From Aliiroseovarius sp. S1339 (GTDB lineage Bacteria; Pseudomonadota; Alphaproteobacteria; Rhodobacterales; Rhodobacteraceae), in contig NZ_JALPQG010000001.1 in the NCBI RefSeq assembly GCF_023195695.1, forward strand, positions 558,001-622,000: a stretch of DNA of 64,000 bases. The letters are read 5' to 3'. Positions within the stretch are counted from its first letter, which is position 1; every line of letters starts with the position of its first letter. Positions 37,352 through 46,309 of this stretch are shown here, piece by piece. The notes below the pieces were generated by a model, which did not search any database, was not told the DNA's origin, and saw only the letters and a list, made by a program, of their open reading frames with translations. The translations under genes were made by a program, and so were the position numbers.

Positions 37352-38096
37352 TCACAGCGTCCTTTTCGGCGGTGTGATCGTGGTCACAGTCGGTATGATC
37401 ATGGTCGTGCTGATGCTGATACAAAGCCAGCGCGCCTTGCGTGCCATGACCAAACAACGCGCGGTATTCGGGTGCGTCGCGCACAACATGGGGCGTGCCC
37501 TCGCAACAAACATGACCGTTCAGGCAAATCACCCTGTCAGATGCGCTCATCACCACATGCAGGTCATGCGAGACCATTAGGATCGCGACGCCCATCTCGG
37601 TCCGCACCGTTTCGATCAACTGGTAAAACGCAGCCTCGCCCATCTGGTCCAGCCCCTGCGTCGGCTCATCCAGCACAAGGATATCGGGTTTCGTCAATAG
37701 CGCGCGAGCCAGCAGCACGCGTTGCAATTGCCCGCCGGATAATTCTGCGATCTGGCGATGCTCGACACCCGGCAGCCCGACCCGTTGCAACACCTCGGCC
37801 CTTTCTTGGGCGCTGTGCGGTTTGGGCAGGTTAAGAAAGCTGGCCACAGGCATCGGAAGGCTGCGGTCCAGCGCAAGTTTTTGTGGAACATATCCGACGA
37901 CAAGGCCCGGCTGGCGTGTGACCGTGCCCGACACCGGCAACATCCCCAGCAACGCTCGCAAAAGTGTCGATTTTCCCGATCCATTGGGGCCGACAATCGT
38001 GACAATTTCGCCGGGTTCAATCGTGAAATTGACATGTTCCAGCACCAAGCGCCGTCCATGCGAGACTGAAAGGTCTTTTGCCGTGATCAAGCTCAT
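37341..38096 (-). CDS. znuC: zinc ABC transporter ATPase ZnuC
   Basis: 251 residues. Walker A GPNGSGKST, signature LSGGQLQRVLLARAL, Walker B ILVLDEPTQGLD, and a C-terminal His-rich tail (YQHQHDHDHTDCDHDHTAEK) expected of zinc-handling ATPases. The ATG at 38096 overlaps the zur stop as ATGA, so it is translationally coupled; the upstream in-frame start at 38126 lies inside zur and is rejected. Confidence 0.94.
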   Translation of the reverse strand: MSLITAKDLSVSHGRRLVLEHVNFTIEPGEIVTIVGPNGSGKSTLLRALLGMLPVSGTVTRQPGLVVGYVPQKLALDRSLPMPVASFLNLPKPHSAQERAEVLQRVGLPGVEHRQIAELSGGQLQRVLLARALLTKPDILVLDEPTQGLDQMGEAAFYQLIETVRTEMGVAILMVSHDLHVVMSASDRVICLNGHVCCEGTPHVVRDAPEYRALFGHGTQGALALYQHQHDHDHTDCDHDHTAEKDAVNAG

Positions 38097-38587
38097 GAAG
38101 CAGCCTCGCCCGTGCAGGTGGGGCATAGGCCGAGCGCTTCGATATTGGTGCGTTCAACACGAAAGCCAAGGTCACGCGCAACGCGATCAACTTCGTCGCG
38201 CACCGATTGGCCCGACGTTTCTGCGACGGCTTTGCACGACTTGCAGATGAAGAACACTGGCGCATGCCCCTCGCCCGGCGACGTGCAGGCTGCGAACGCG
38301 TTCAGGCGTCGGATACGGTGGGCAAGCCCTTGATCCACAAGAAATTCCAAGGCGCGATAGGCGACAGGCGGCTGGCTGCCGAACCCTTCAGCCGCCAGAC
38401 GGTCCAACACATCATAGGCACCCATTGCGCGATGTTCTTCCAACAAGATTTCCAACACCCGCCGTCGCACAGGCGTGAGGCGTGCGCCGCTTTCGCCGCA
38501 CAATGCTTCGGCGCGGGCCAGTACGTCTTGGGCGCAGGCCGCGTGGTCGTGAGAGTGAAAGGCGCAGGATGGATCGCGTTGGTTCAT
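38093..38587 (-). CDS. zur: zinc uptake regulator Zur (Fur family)
   Basis: 164 residues. Fur-fold winged helix (GARLTPVRRRVLEILLEEHR, AYDVLDRLAAEGFGSQPPVA, YRALEFLVDQGLAHRI). Metal-binding C-terminus with paired Cys: FFICKSCKAVAET and LGLCPTCTGEA. The His-containing N-terminus (CAFHSHDHAACAQDV) is usual for Zur. It represses zinc uptake when zinc is plentiful. First gene of zur-znuC-znuB; the operator palindrome lies 22 bp upstream of its start. Confidence 0.93.
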   Translation of the reverse strand: MNQRDPSCAFHSHDHAACAQDVLARAEALCGESGARLTPVRRRVLEILLEEHRAMGAYDVLDRLAAEGFGSQPPVAYRALEFLVDQGLAHRIRRLNAFAACTSPGEGHAPVFFICKSCKAVAETSGQSVRDEVDRVARDLGFRVERTNIEALGLCPTCTGEAAS

Positions 38588-38608
38588 TTGTGTTTGACGC
38601 CAAATTAA

Positions 38609-38641
38609 TGTTATATTATCACTTATTGCAATAATATAACA
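38609..38641. promoter_or_regulatory. Zur operator between zur and znuA
   Basis: TGTTATATTAT (38609-38619) and its inverse AATAATATAACA (38630-38641) form an AT-rich dyad, each arm resembling the GTTATAATATAAC Zur motif. It lies centrally in the 80-bp divergent promoter, so one site can regulate both directions. Confidence 0.8.
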
Positions 38642-38667
38642 TCACTCAACCACACTCAAGGCCACAA

Positions 38668-39582
38668 ATGATACGCCCTCTCGTCTCTGCCATTCTACTA
38701 TCTGCCGCGCCTACCTTTGCCGACATCCCGCGCGTCGTCACTGATTTCGCCCCGGTGCATTCCCTAGCCGCCTCCGTCATGGGCGACCTATCCAGCCCCG
38801 ACCTGTTGCTGCCGCAAGGGGGCGACCCGCATGCTTTTCAAATGCGCCCCTCGCAGATGCGCGCGTTATCGCAGGCCGATCTGGTGTTCTGGGTTGGGCC
38901 TGAGTTGACGCCGTGGTTGGAACGCGCGCTGGACGGCGTTAGCCAAGCGCAGTCGATTGCGCTGCTAGACGCGCCGGGAACGCATCTTCGCAACAGCGAT
39001 CACGTTCATGGCGAAGCGGAACATAACCACCGAGAGACGGAAGATCATGATGAGGACGCGCATGACCCGCACGCGTGGTTGTCGCCAGAAAACGGCGCGA
39101 CTTGGCTGCTGGTCATCGCCGAGGCCTTAGCCGCCCATGACCCTGAAAATGCGCAAGTTTATCACGCGAACGCGGCCCAAGCCCGGACGGACCTTGCCGC
39201 TATTGAAGCCAAGATTGACGACCAGCTGGCACCGGTGCGTGACCGTGGTTTTGTCGTCTTTCATGACGCCTTTGGATATTTCACCGATCACTTCGCGCTG
39301 TCATCCTTGGGCGCTGTGCGCGAAAGCGACAGCGCACCACCTTCGGCCAGCCAACTCGCTGATATCAAGGTCCTTTTTCCAGGCGGCAAGGTTCACTGCG
39401 CCTTTGCCGAGGCCGCCGAGGGCGAAGACATGATGCGCGATCTGGTGGTTGGCACCACGATTGGTTTCGGAGTACTCGACCCAAGCGGCGCCCAGCAAAC
39501 ACCCGGACCGAACCTTTACAGAGACCTCTTGCTGTCGCTCAGCGACACAATCACGGGCTGCCTGAGCGGCAAGGGCGGTTGA
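38668..39582 (+). CDS. znuA: zinc ABC transporter periplasmic binding protein ZnuA
   Basis: 304 residues with a signal peptide MIRPLVSAILLSAAPTFA. Cluster A-I metal-binding fold: zinc ligands in LLPQGGDPHAFQMRPSQ (His), HDPHAWLSPENG (His), VFHDAFGYFTDHF (His). Between them a His/Glu/Asp loop (HVHGEAEHNHRETEDHDEDA) marks it as zinc-specific. Divergent from zur, sharing the Zur operator. Confidence 0.94.
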   Translation: MIRPLVSAILLSAAPTFADIPRVVTDFAPVHSLAASVMGDLSSPDLLLPQGGDPHAFQMRPSQMRALSQADLVFWVGPELTPWLERALDGVSQAQSIALLDAPGTHLRNSDHVHGEAEHNHRETEDHDEDAHDPHAWLSPENGATWLLVIAEALAAHDPENAQVYHANAAQARTDLAAIEAKIDDQLAPVRDRGFVVFHDAFGYFTDHFALSSLGAVRESDSAPPSASQLADIKVLFPGGKVHCAFAEAAEGEDMMRDLVVGTTIGFGVLDPSGAQQTPGPNLYRDLLLSLSDTITGCLSGKGG

Positions 39583-39606
39583 TGCGACCTTCATGGGGGC
39601 AGATAC

Positions 39607-39635
39607 AAAAAAGGGCGCTCGAAAGCGCCCCTTTT
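39607..39635. terminator. bidirectional terminator between znuA and gcdH
   Basis: GGGCGCT pairs with AGCGCCC around CGAA; AAAAAA precedes and CTTTT follows, so it can stop both convergent transcripts. Confidence 0.85.
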
Positions 39636-39652
39636 CTATTGGTTAGACGCGT

Positions 39653-40864
39653 CTAGAAAAACGCCTGCAATCCGGTCTGCGCGCGCCCAAGGATCAACGC
39701 GTGCACGTCGTGGGTGCCTTCATAGGTGTTAACGGTCTCAAGGTTAACCATGTGACGGATCACGTGGAAATCTTGACTGATGCCGTTGCCGCCATGCATG
39801 TCGCGCGCGTGGCGTGCGATTTCTAGCGCCTTGCCGCAATTGTTGCGCTTGATCAGGCTGACCATCTCGGGCGCTGCTTTCGCCTCGTCCATCAGACGGC
39901 CAACGCGCAGCGCGGCAAGAAGGCCCAGCGAAATCTCGGTCTGCATGTTGGCCAGCTTCAACTGGAACAGTTGCGTCTGTGCCAGAGGTTTGCCGAATTG
40001 CTTGCGGTCCAGACCATATTGACGTGCACCGTGCCAGCATGCCTCGGCCGCGCCCATCGCGCCCCACGCAATGCCGTAACGCGCACGGTTCAAGCAGCCA
40101 AACGGGCCTTTCAGACCTTCGACATTTGGCAACAGCGCGTCTTCCGACACCTCGACATTATCCATGACAATTTCGCCGGTGATAGAGGCGCGCAACGACA
40201 GTTTGCCTTCGATCTTAGGAGCAGTCAGACCTTTTGTGCCTTTTTCCAGCACGAAGCCTTTGATCTTGCCGCCATGGGCGTCAGATTTGGCCCAGACCAC
40301 AAAAACATCGGCAATGGGCGCGTTCGAAATCCACATCTTGGACCCGTTCAGCACATAGCCGCCTTCGACTTTCTTGGCTGTCGTTTTCAACGACCCCGGA
40401 TCAGACCCGGCATCAGGCTCGGTCAGGCCAAAGCAGCCGATCCACTGACCTGACGCCAGTTTGGGCAGGTATTTCTTGCGCTGTTCGTCCGTGCCGTAGG
40501 CATAGATCGGATACATCACCAACGAGGATTGGACGGACATCATTGAGCGATAGCCTGAATCCACCCGCTCCACTTCGCGCGCGACCAGACCATAGGCCAC
40601 ATAGCCCGCGCCCAGCCCGCCATACTCTTCCGGAATGGTGGTGCCAAGCAGGCCCATTTCGCCCATTTCGGCAAAAATTTCCGGGTCTGTTTCTTCCTTG
40701 GCAAACGCTTCTGTCACGCGCGGAAACAGTTTTTCCTGCGCATAGGCAAAAGCGCTGTCGCGGATCATGCGTTCGTCGTCTTCCAGTTGGCCGTCCAACA
40801 GGAACGGGTCTTCCCAATTGAAGCTCGACAGCTCGGGACGGGATTGCGGGGCAAGTTCGGCCAT
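39653..40864 (-). CDS. gcdH: glutaryl-CoA dehydrogenase
   Basis: 403-residue FAD acyl-CoA dehydrogenase that oxidises and decarboxylates glutaryl-CoA to crotonyl-CoA. [20 protein letters not shown] binds flavin, [20 protein letters not shown] is typical of GcdH, and the catalytic Glu lies in [20 protein letters not shown]. It starts 3 bp after the aminotransferase gene ends on the same strand, so they are co-transcribed. A glutarate-type CoA-transferase lies 2 kb away across the divergent promoter. Confidence 0.93.
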   Translation of the reverse strand: MAELAPQSRPELSSFNWEDPFLLDGQLEDDERMIRDSAFAYAQEKLFPRVTEAFAKEETDPEIFAEMGEMGLLGTTIPEEYGGLGAGYVAYGLVAREVERVDSGYRSMMSVQSSLVMYPIYAYGTDEQRKKYLPKLASGQWIGCFGLTEPDAGSDPGSLKTTAKKVEGGYVLNGSKMWISNAPIADVFVVWAKSDAHGGKIKGFVLEKGTKGLTAPKIEGKLSLRASITGEIVMDNVEVSEDALLPNVEGLKGPFGCLNRARYGIAWGAMGAAEACWHGARQYGLDRKQFGKPLAQTQLFQLKLANMQTEISLGLLAALRVGRLMDEAKAAPEMVSLIKRNNCGKALEIARHARDMHGGNGISQDFHVIRHMVNLETVNTYEGTHDVHALILGRAQTGLQAFF

Positions 40865-40867
40865 GTC

Positions 40868-42163
40868 TCAGGCTCCTTTCGCGTTGACGGCAGCCTCGAT
40901 CGAGGCTTCAAGAATATCCAGCGCTTCGTCCAACTGATCCATCGGCACGGTCAGCGGCGGCAGAAGACGAACGGCGTTGGCGCGGGTGCCACACGGCAGA
41001 ATGATCAATCCGCGCGCTTCGGCTTCGGCCACGATAGCAAGCGTTAGGGCGGCGTCGGGTGCATTGCTATCACGATCGGTGACAAGTTCAAACGCGATCA
41101 TCGCCCCCAGACCGCGCACTTCGCCGATGGCTTCCATCCCCTGGCGCGATGCGATGTCGGTCAGGCGTGCCCTGATCTTGTCGCCAATATCGATGGCGCG
41201 ATCACACAGTTTTTCTTCGTCGATCACATCCAGCACAGCATGCGCGGCGGCGACAGCCAACGGGTTGCCCCCATAGGTGCCGCCGATGCCGCCAACCGGG
41301 GCTGCGTCCACAATCTCTTTGCGACCAGTGACAGCGGACAGGGGGAAGCCGCCCGCAAGACCCTTGGCCATCGTGACAAGATCAGCCGCAACGCCCGCGT
41401 GTTCAAAGCCAAACATCTTGCCGGTGCGCGCCATGCCTGCCTGCACTTCATCCGCGATTAGCACGATGCCATGTTCGTCACAGATTTTACGCAGCGCGTG
41501 GAGGAATTCTGGCGGCGCAATGGTAAACCCACCCTCGCCTTGCACGGGTTCAATGATCATCGCGGCAACCCGTTCAGGATCAATCGAGCTTTTGAACATG
41601 TTGTCCAGAACCGACAGGGATTGTTCGACCGACCCGCCGTGGAAAGCGTTCGGGAACGGGACATGCACCACTTCGGGCGGCATCGCACCAAAGGCTTTCT
41701 TGTAAGGTGTCACCTTTCCACACAGCGCCATGCCCAACAGCGTGCGGCCATGGAAGGCCCCGGTAAACGCGATCACGCCCGAACGACCCGTATGCGCGCG
41801 CGCCATTTTCACCGCATTCTCAACGGCTTCCGCGCCGGTGGTGACCAGCATGGTTTTCTTCGCGAAATCACCCGGTGTCACCGCGTTCAAACGCTCGGCA
41901 AGTTTGACGTAGCCTTCATAGGGCGCGACGTGGAAACAGGTGTGGGTGAAAGCCTCGGATTGCTTGGCCACTGCGGCCATAATTTTGGGGTGACGGTGGC
42001 CGGTGTTGTTCACCGCGATCCCGACAGCAAAGTCGATGAAGCGCCTGCCGTCCACGTCCCACAATTCGGCATTTTCAGCGCGTGCAGCATAGATGCCACG
42101 CGTGGCGACCCCAGTTGCCACCGCATCCGCGCGGCGGGTCTTCAGCATTTCTGTATTCGACAT
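40868..42163 (-). CDS. 4-aminobutyrate / 5-aminovalerate aminotransferase (GabT/DavT)
   Basis: 431-residue class III PLP aminotransferase. VTTGAEAVENAVKMARAHTG binds PLP phosphate, IVLIADEVQAGMARTGKMF contains the PLP-N Asp, and DLVTMAKGLAGGFPLSAV the Schiff-base Lys. GabT and DavT cannot be told apart by motifs. The operon with gcdH and proximity to a glutarate CoA-transferase favour 5-aminovalerate to glutarate semialdehyde. AGAGG lies upstream of the ATG at 42163; an in-frame extension to 42451 crosses the divergent gene's start and is rejected. Confidence 0.9.
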   Translation of the reverse strand: MSNTEMLKTRRADAVATGVATRGIYAARAENAELWDVDGRRFIDFAVGIAVNNTGHRHPKIMAAVAKQSEAFTHTCFHVAPYEGYVKLAERLNAVTPGDFAKKTMLVTTGAEAVENAVKMARAHTGRSGVIAFTGAFHGRTLLGMALCGKVTPYKKAFGAMPPEVVHVPFPNAFHGGSVEQSLSVLDNMFKSSIDPERVAAMIIEPVQGEGGFTIAPPEFLHALRKICDEHGIVLIADEVQAGMARTGKMFGFEHAGVAADLVTMAKGLAGGFPLSAVTGRKEIVDAAPVGGIGGTYGGNPLAVAAAHAVLDVIDEEKLCDRAIDIGDKIRARLTDIASRQGMEAIGEVRGLGAMIAFELVTDRDSNAPDAALTLAIVAEAEARGLIILPCGTRANAVRLLPPLTVPMDQLDEALDILEASIEAAVNAKGA

Positions 42164-42199
42164 GCGACACCTCTGTTCGAAAATTGATTCCGCCCCATA

Positions 42200-42239
42200 T
42201 TGCGCAAAATCCTGCGCAATGCTATCGAAAAAATGCGCA
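42200..42239. promoter_or_regulatory. TGCGCA repeats, candidate operator of the XRE-cupin regulator
   Basis: TTGCGCA (42200-42206) and TGCGCAA (42213-42219) form a perfect inverted repeat with 6-bp spacer. A third TGCGCA (42234-42239) lies 21 bp, two helical turns, from the second. It is located between the divergent aminotransferase and regulator genes. Confidence 0.6.
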
Positions 42240-42300
42240 GTAAATGCCGATGTGGCCCTGCGCGAAATACGCACAACGACCGCTGCGGAAAGGATGCTGA

Positions 42301-42882
42301 ATGCAGGACGAGTTTGATGTTGGCACGCGTCTAAAATCGCTGAGACAGCAATTTGACTTATCTCAAAGGCAGTTGGCCGAGGCGGCGAATGTGCCGCATG
42401 GGCAGATTTCGATGATCGAACGCAACCACTCATCGCCCTCTGTCGCCTCACTGCGCAAAATATTGGGCGGCCTGAACATGTCGATGTCGGAGTTTTTTGA
42501 ACCGGAAGCGCCCGCGACTCACCAAGTCTTCTTCACCCCAGGTGATCTGCGCGACCTCACATCTGCGCTGTATCAAGACAACGATGCCGCCCAGCGGATG
42601 ATCACTATCAAGCAAGTCGGCGACGCAAAGGCGCACGGGCTTCAAGTGCTTCACGAGCTATATGAACCCGGCGCGGACACCGGCGAGACTATGATTGAAC
42701 ACGAGGCAAATGAAGGCGGCATCGTCATCGAAGGCGAGCTTGAAATCACCGTCGGCGAGGAGACCTGCGTGCTGAAAGCCGGCGACGCCTATTTGTTTAA
42801 CTCGCGCGCGCCGCACCGGTTTCGCAACATCTCGGACCGTGCAGCCCGCATTGTGTCCGCCTGCACCCCCCCTTACCTCTAG
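42301..42882 (+). CDS. XRE-family regulator with C-terminal cupin (PuuR-like)
   Basis: 193 residues. The HTH spans about 10-65 (RLKSLRQQFDLSQRQLAEAA, GQISMIERNHSSPSVASL). A cupin effector domain covers about 110-190 (EHEANEGGIVIEGELEITVG, KAGDAYLFNSRAPHRFRN). PuuR-type regulators sense amines or amino acids and repress the corresponding catabolic genes. It is divergent from the aminotransferase and 8 bp ahead of the CoA-transferase, so it likely controls this whole module. Confidence 0.9.
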   Translation: MQDEFDVGTRLKSLRQQFDLSQRQLAEAANVPHGQISMIERNHSSPSVASLRKILGGLNMSMSEFFEPEAPATHQVFFTPGDLRDLTSALYQDNDAAQRMITIKQVGDAKAHGLQVLHELYEPGADTGETMIEHEANEGGIVIEGELEITVGEETCVLKAGDAYLFNSRAPHRFRNISDRAARIVSACTPPYL

Positions 42883-42890
42883 GAGCTACC

Positions 42891-43994
42891 ATGCACCCGC
42901 TTGAAGGACTGAAAGTCGTCGAACTCGCCCGTATTCTGGCCGGGCCATGGATTGGACAATCGCTGGCCGATCTGGGCGCCGAGGTGGTGAAGGTGGAAAG
43001 CCCCGATGGCGATGACACCCGCAAATGGGGCCCGCCGTTTATCGAACGCGATGGGGATAAGTCAGCCGCTTATTACTACTGTGCGAACCGTGGGAAAGAT
43101 TGCGTGACCGCCGATTTCCGCACCCCCGAGGGGCAACAGATCGTGCGCGATCTGATCAAGGACGCTGACATTCTGGTTGAGAATTTCAAGGTTGGCGGGT
43201 TGGCCAAATACGGGTTGGATTATGACAGCCTGTCAGCGCTCAATCCGTGCTTGATCTATTGTTCTGTCACCGGGTTTGGGCAGGATGGGCCGTGGGCCAA
43301 GCGGGCGGGGTATGATTTTCTACTGCAAGGGCTGTCGGGCCTAATGTCTGTGACGGGTGATCCGACTGGGCAGCCTCAGAAAGTGGGCGTCGCGATCACC
43401 GATATCGTGACCGGGCTTTACGGCACAATCGGCATCCTTGCCGCCGTCGAACAGCGCCACCGCACCGGGCGGGGGCAGCATGTCGATATGAGCCTGCTGG
43501 ACTGCGCGACTGCCATGATGGCCAATCAGGCGATGAACTTCCTTGCCACCGGCAACAGCCCGTCACGAATGGGCAACGAACACCCAAATATTGCCCCCTA
43601 TCAGGTCTGCCCTGTAAAGGATGGGCACATCATCTTGGCCGTCGGGAATGACGGGCAGTTCCAACGGTTCTGCCAAGTCATCGGACGTGCCGAATTGGCC
43701 GACGATCCGCGCTTTGGCACCAATCAGGACCGAGTGGCCAACCGCACAGCCCTGACACCCGAAATCGAAGCAAGCCTTGCGACATGGTCCATGTCAGACA
43801 TCCTGACGGCGCTTGAGGGCGCCACCGTCCCAGCAGGCCCGATCAACACGATGGAGCAGACCTTTGCCAACCCGCAGCTACAACATCGCAGGATGCAGAT
43901 TTCGCCAGAAGGTGTGCCGGGCGTACGCGGGCCGTGGGTGTTTTCCGACGCTGAGCTAAATCTTGGCAAATCCGCACCGCGATTGCCGAAATAG
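42891..43994 (+). CDS. class III CoA-transferase (CaiB/BaiF family), probable glutarate CoA-transferase
   Basis: 367 residues. LEGLKVVELARILAGPWIGQ, LADLGAEVVKVE and VENFKVGGLAKYGLDYDSL are CaiB/BaiF motifs; the catalytic Asp is expected in GQHVDMSLLDCATAMM. It moves CoA between carboxylic acids. Similarity to human SUGCT-type sequences and the gcdH/aminotransferase neighbours suggest succinyl-CoA:glutarate transfer. AGGAG lies 4-5 nt before the ATG. Translated with the upstream regulator. Confidence 0.87.
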   Translation: MHPLEGLKVVELARILAGPWIGQSLADLGAEVVKVESPDGDDTRKWGPPFIERDGDKSAAYYYCANRGKDCVTADFRTPEGQQIVRDLIKDADILVENFKVGGLAKYGLDYDSLSALNPCLIYCSVTGFGQDGPWAKRAGYDFLLQGLSGLMSVTGDPTGQPQKVGVAITDIVTGLYGTIGILAAVEQRHRTGRGQHVDMSLLDCATAMMANQAMNFLATGNSPSRMGNEHPNIAPYQVCPVKDGHIILAVGNDGQFQRFCQVIGRAELADDPRFGTNQDRVANRTALTPEIEASLATWSMSDILTALEGATVPAGPINTMEQTFANPQLQHRRMQISPEGVPGVRGPWVFSDAELNLGKSAPRLPK

Positions 43995-44021
43995 AAAAGG
44001 GCAGACGCGACGCATCTGCCC
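43995..44021 (-). terminator. terminator of the imelysin gene
   Basis: GGGCAGA (43999-44005) pairs with TCTGCCC (44015-44021). On the minus strand the stem is followed by TTTTC. It may also slow the convergent CoA-transferase transcript. Confidence 0.7.
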
Positions 44022-44047
44022 TATCAAATCTTTGTGGGGCTTGCTGA

Positions 44048-45298
44048 TTACTCGAATACAGCCATCGGGTTGTCCAAGCTGTCCGACCCTTCGATCGACA
44101 TGCCCTCGGCCCCGACCAAAGCGACGGCGCGTTCGATGTTACGGGTCTGTGCGACCAGATGATCAATCGCGTTTTGCACCAATGCACCACCCGGATGGCC
44201 CGCGCCCAGCATCTGGTCATAGGATGTGCCAGCCTCGGCCGCTGTGCGAATATCGCCCAGCGCGATCATGGTTTTATCCATATCCCCCAGAAGGTTATTG
44301 GCCAGTGTTTCATCCTGCGCCTTTACCAGATCATACAGAGACGGCCCTTCAACGACCGATCCATCCACCCGCACATAGCGCCCGGTATAGACATTGCGGA
44401 TGCCCAAACCATCAAAGTAGTGCGAATTATGGGTGTTGTCCGAAAAGCAGTCATGCTCTTCTTCCGGGTCATTCAAAAGTAGGCCCAACTTCATGCGCTC
44501 GCCCGCCTGTTCACCGTAGGACAAACTGCCCAGACCGGTGAAGGCCATAACGATGCCCTTGCTTGCATCCAAAGTCACGTCAGTGCGCCCCTGCCCACCT
44601 TCCAACCAGTTGGCAACCGCGTCCTGAAGGTCCGTGATCAACAATTCGGTTGCGGCTTTCAGATAGGCCACACGCCGGTCGCAATTGTCACCCGTGCAAT
44701 TGGCGGTGTCGAAATCCGTAACCGGACGCTGACCCGCGCCATGGTCTGTGCCGGACAAATCTTGGCCCCAAAGCAGGAATTCGATGGCGTGATAGCCGGT
44801 GGCGACATTCGCCTCAATCCCCTCAACCTCATGCAGGCTTTCCAGCAAGGCCGGGGTGATTTCAGATGCGTCAATGGTGGTGCCGCCGACCGTCAGTTCG
44901 GGGTTCGCGATGAGGTTGGCAGTCGAAAACGGGTTTTCATCATTTGCCCCCTGCCCGTCCGCGACATAGTCAATCAGCCCTTCATCCAGAGGCCACGCAT
45001 TGACTTTGCCTTCCCATTCATCGACCGACGGGTTGCCGAAACGGTATGCCTCGGTCTGTTGATACGGCACGCGCGCGGCCAGCCAAGCATTTTTGGCCAC
45101 TGTAAGGTTAGCATCGGTCGGCTCTGCGATCAGCGCATCAACAGCTTCGTCCAGTTTCTGCGCCAGCGTCAGACTGTCTTCGTAACCTGCCTGTGCAATG
45201 TCAGCGTAGTTTTTCAAGATTTCGTCGGGCGTGGCGGCGTGCGACATGGTGGCGGCACACCAAAAAGCAGTGGTGGCAAGAAGAGTTGCGCGGATCAT
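44048..45298 (-). CDS. imelysin-family (M75) iron-regulated periplasmic protein
   Basis: 416 residues with a signal peptide MIRATLLATTAFWCAATMSHA. The GxHxxE motif is present in VATGYHAIEFLLWGQDLSG, and the duplicated imelysin helical domain runs through the remainder. Family members (IrpA, ICMP) sit in the periplasm or on the outer membrane and take part in iron acquisition; enzymatic activity has not been shown. GAGG lies 6 nt before the ATG at 45298; the ATG at 45313 lacks a site. A TTTACC-N17-TATAGC promoter-like pair lies upstream. Confidence 0.88.
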   Translation of the reverse strand: MIRATLLATTAFWCAATMSHAATPDEILKNYADIAQAGYEDSLTLAQKLDEAVDALIAEPTDANLTVAKNAWLAARVPYQQTEAYRFGNPSVDEWEGKVNAWPLDEGLIDYVADGQGANDENPFSTANLIANPELTVGGTTIDASEITPALLESLHEVEGIEANVATGYHAIEFLLWGQDLSGTDHGAGQRPVTDFDTANCTGDNCDRRVAYLKAATELLITDLQDAVANWLEGGQGRTDVTLDASKGIVMAFTGLGSLSYGEQAGERMKLGLLLNDPEEEHDCFSDNTHNSHYFDGLGIRNVYTGRYVRVDGSVVEGPSLYDLVKAQDETLANNLLGDMDKTMIALGDIRTAAEAGTSYDQMLGAGHPGGALVQNAIDHLVAQTRNIERAVALVGAEGMSIEGSDSLDNPMAVFE

Positions 45299-45443
45299 CC
45301 GTAACCTCGTCATTTTTTAAGGTTCGAGTCTGCTATAGATGAGTGTTTTAGTCAGGTAAAGTATTCTTGATAAATTTTGTCAGATTTAAGGTCGCACGCA
45401 TCTTCCCTTCTACGCCCGGCATCAAGTCAGAAAAATAGAAAGG

Positions 45444-45896
45444 TCACAGACTTTCCAGCGCCTCCAGTGCGTCCAGAAGTGCCTCGTATCGTTCATCACC
45501 CAAATGGCGCACAAAGCTTGCAGCGATGCGCGCGGCCTCGTCCAAGTTATCGTCGATGATCTGTTGACCGGTTGGCGTAATAGCCAGCGTTTGACGACGA
45601 CGATCTGATACATCCGGGGTGCGCGTCACCATCCCGTTGCCAACCATCGTCTGGATGATCCGTGTCAGACTGGGCAAAAGCAGGCTTGTCCGTTCACCCA
45701 GATGGGTCGCATCTTGTGGACCGTATTCCGACAACACGCGTAGAATGCGCCATTGCTGTTCGGTGATACCGGCAGGCGCAAGCATTTCGCGCACCGGCCC
45801 CATGACCTTTTCGCGTGCCCGCATCAAAGCGATCGGCAATGACCGACGGGTCGGCGGCAGTTTGGTCGCAACGGCGTTTTTTTGTAAATCGGGCAT
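45444..45896 (-). CDS. MarR-family regulator, HpaR-like paralogue
   Basis: 150 residues. Winged helix GITEQQWRILRVLSEYGPQD, ATHLGERTSLLLPSLTRIIQ, wing DVSDRRRQTLAITPTGQQII. Closely related in layout to the regulator at 15465, including the RRSLPIALMRAREKVMGPVR N-terminus. AGAGGAG lies just before the ATG at 45896, making the ATG at 45914 unlikely. No aromatic-degradation genes adjoin, so the target is unknown. It is divergent from the FAD-protein operon. Confidence 0.87.
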   Translation of the reverse strand: MPDLQKNAVATKLPPTRRSLPIALMRAREKVMGPVREMLAPAGITEQQWRILRVLSEYGPQDATHLGERTSLLLPSLTRIIQTMVGNGMVTRTPDVSDRRRQTLAITPTGQQIIDDNLDEAARIAASFVRHLGDERYEALLDALEALESL

Positions 45897-46309
45897 TAAA
45901 GCTCCTCTGGTCACGTCACACTGCCATAAAAGAAGCGTCGCCGACCGGGATCAACCATTAACTTTCCGCACGGAATACTGGCTTTTATGATCTGCAGGCT
46001 GACGGACATGCCTTTGACGTGGGATTTACGGCACAAGACACGGGTCAACTTCCTACAACAAGGTGCAATTCAACGCGCGTCGCAACTCTTGTTCGGCTCC
46101 GTGCAGACTGCGCCCGGACCGCGAGGCAGCGAAATTATCGTATCGCGCCAAATGGCCGGACCCATCGCTCTGATCGCTGTGGCATCGAGATAAATCGTTA
46201 ACGTAGAAATTAACGGAGCGTTAAGATATGACTAAACCTTAAGTTAAACGGCGCGGCAGGCACAACATGCCTTAAGTGAATATCTTGATTAAGAACTGAG
46301 GACATGGGG
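45897..46309. other. 413-bp divergent intergenic region
   Basis: The right half contains clustered TTAA motifs (46198-46248) including a CtrA-like site, and a short hairpin AGGCA/TGCCT just before the FAD gene. The left half shows two overlapping short frames (about 46 kb, plus strand) with no ribosome site that I do not accept as genes. Nothing else recognisable. Confidence 0.55.
46210..46224 (+). promoter_or_regulatory. CtrA-like site, TTAA-N7-TTAA
   Basis: TTAA (46210-46213), seven bases, TTAA (46221-46224) matches the CtrA consensus core. A further TTAAC precedes it at 46198 and a CTTAAG follows about 15 bp downstream. It lies about 85 bp upstream of the FAD-protein start. Confidence 0.45.

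Noticed and set aside
45987-46193. 68-codon and overlapping 60-codon plus-strand frames in the divergent region
   Set aside because: No ribosome site and two overlapping frames with equal weak support; treated as non-coding.
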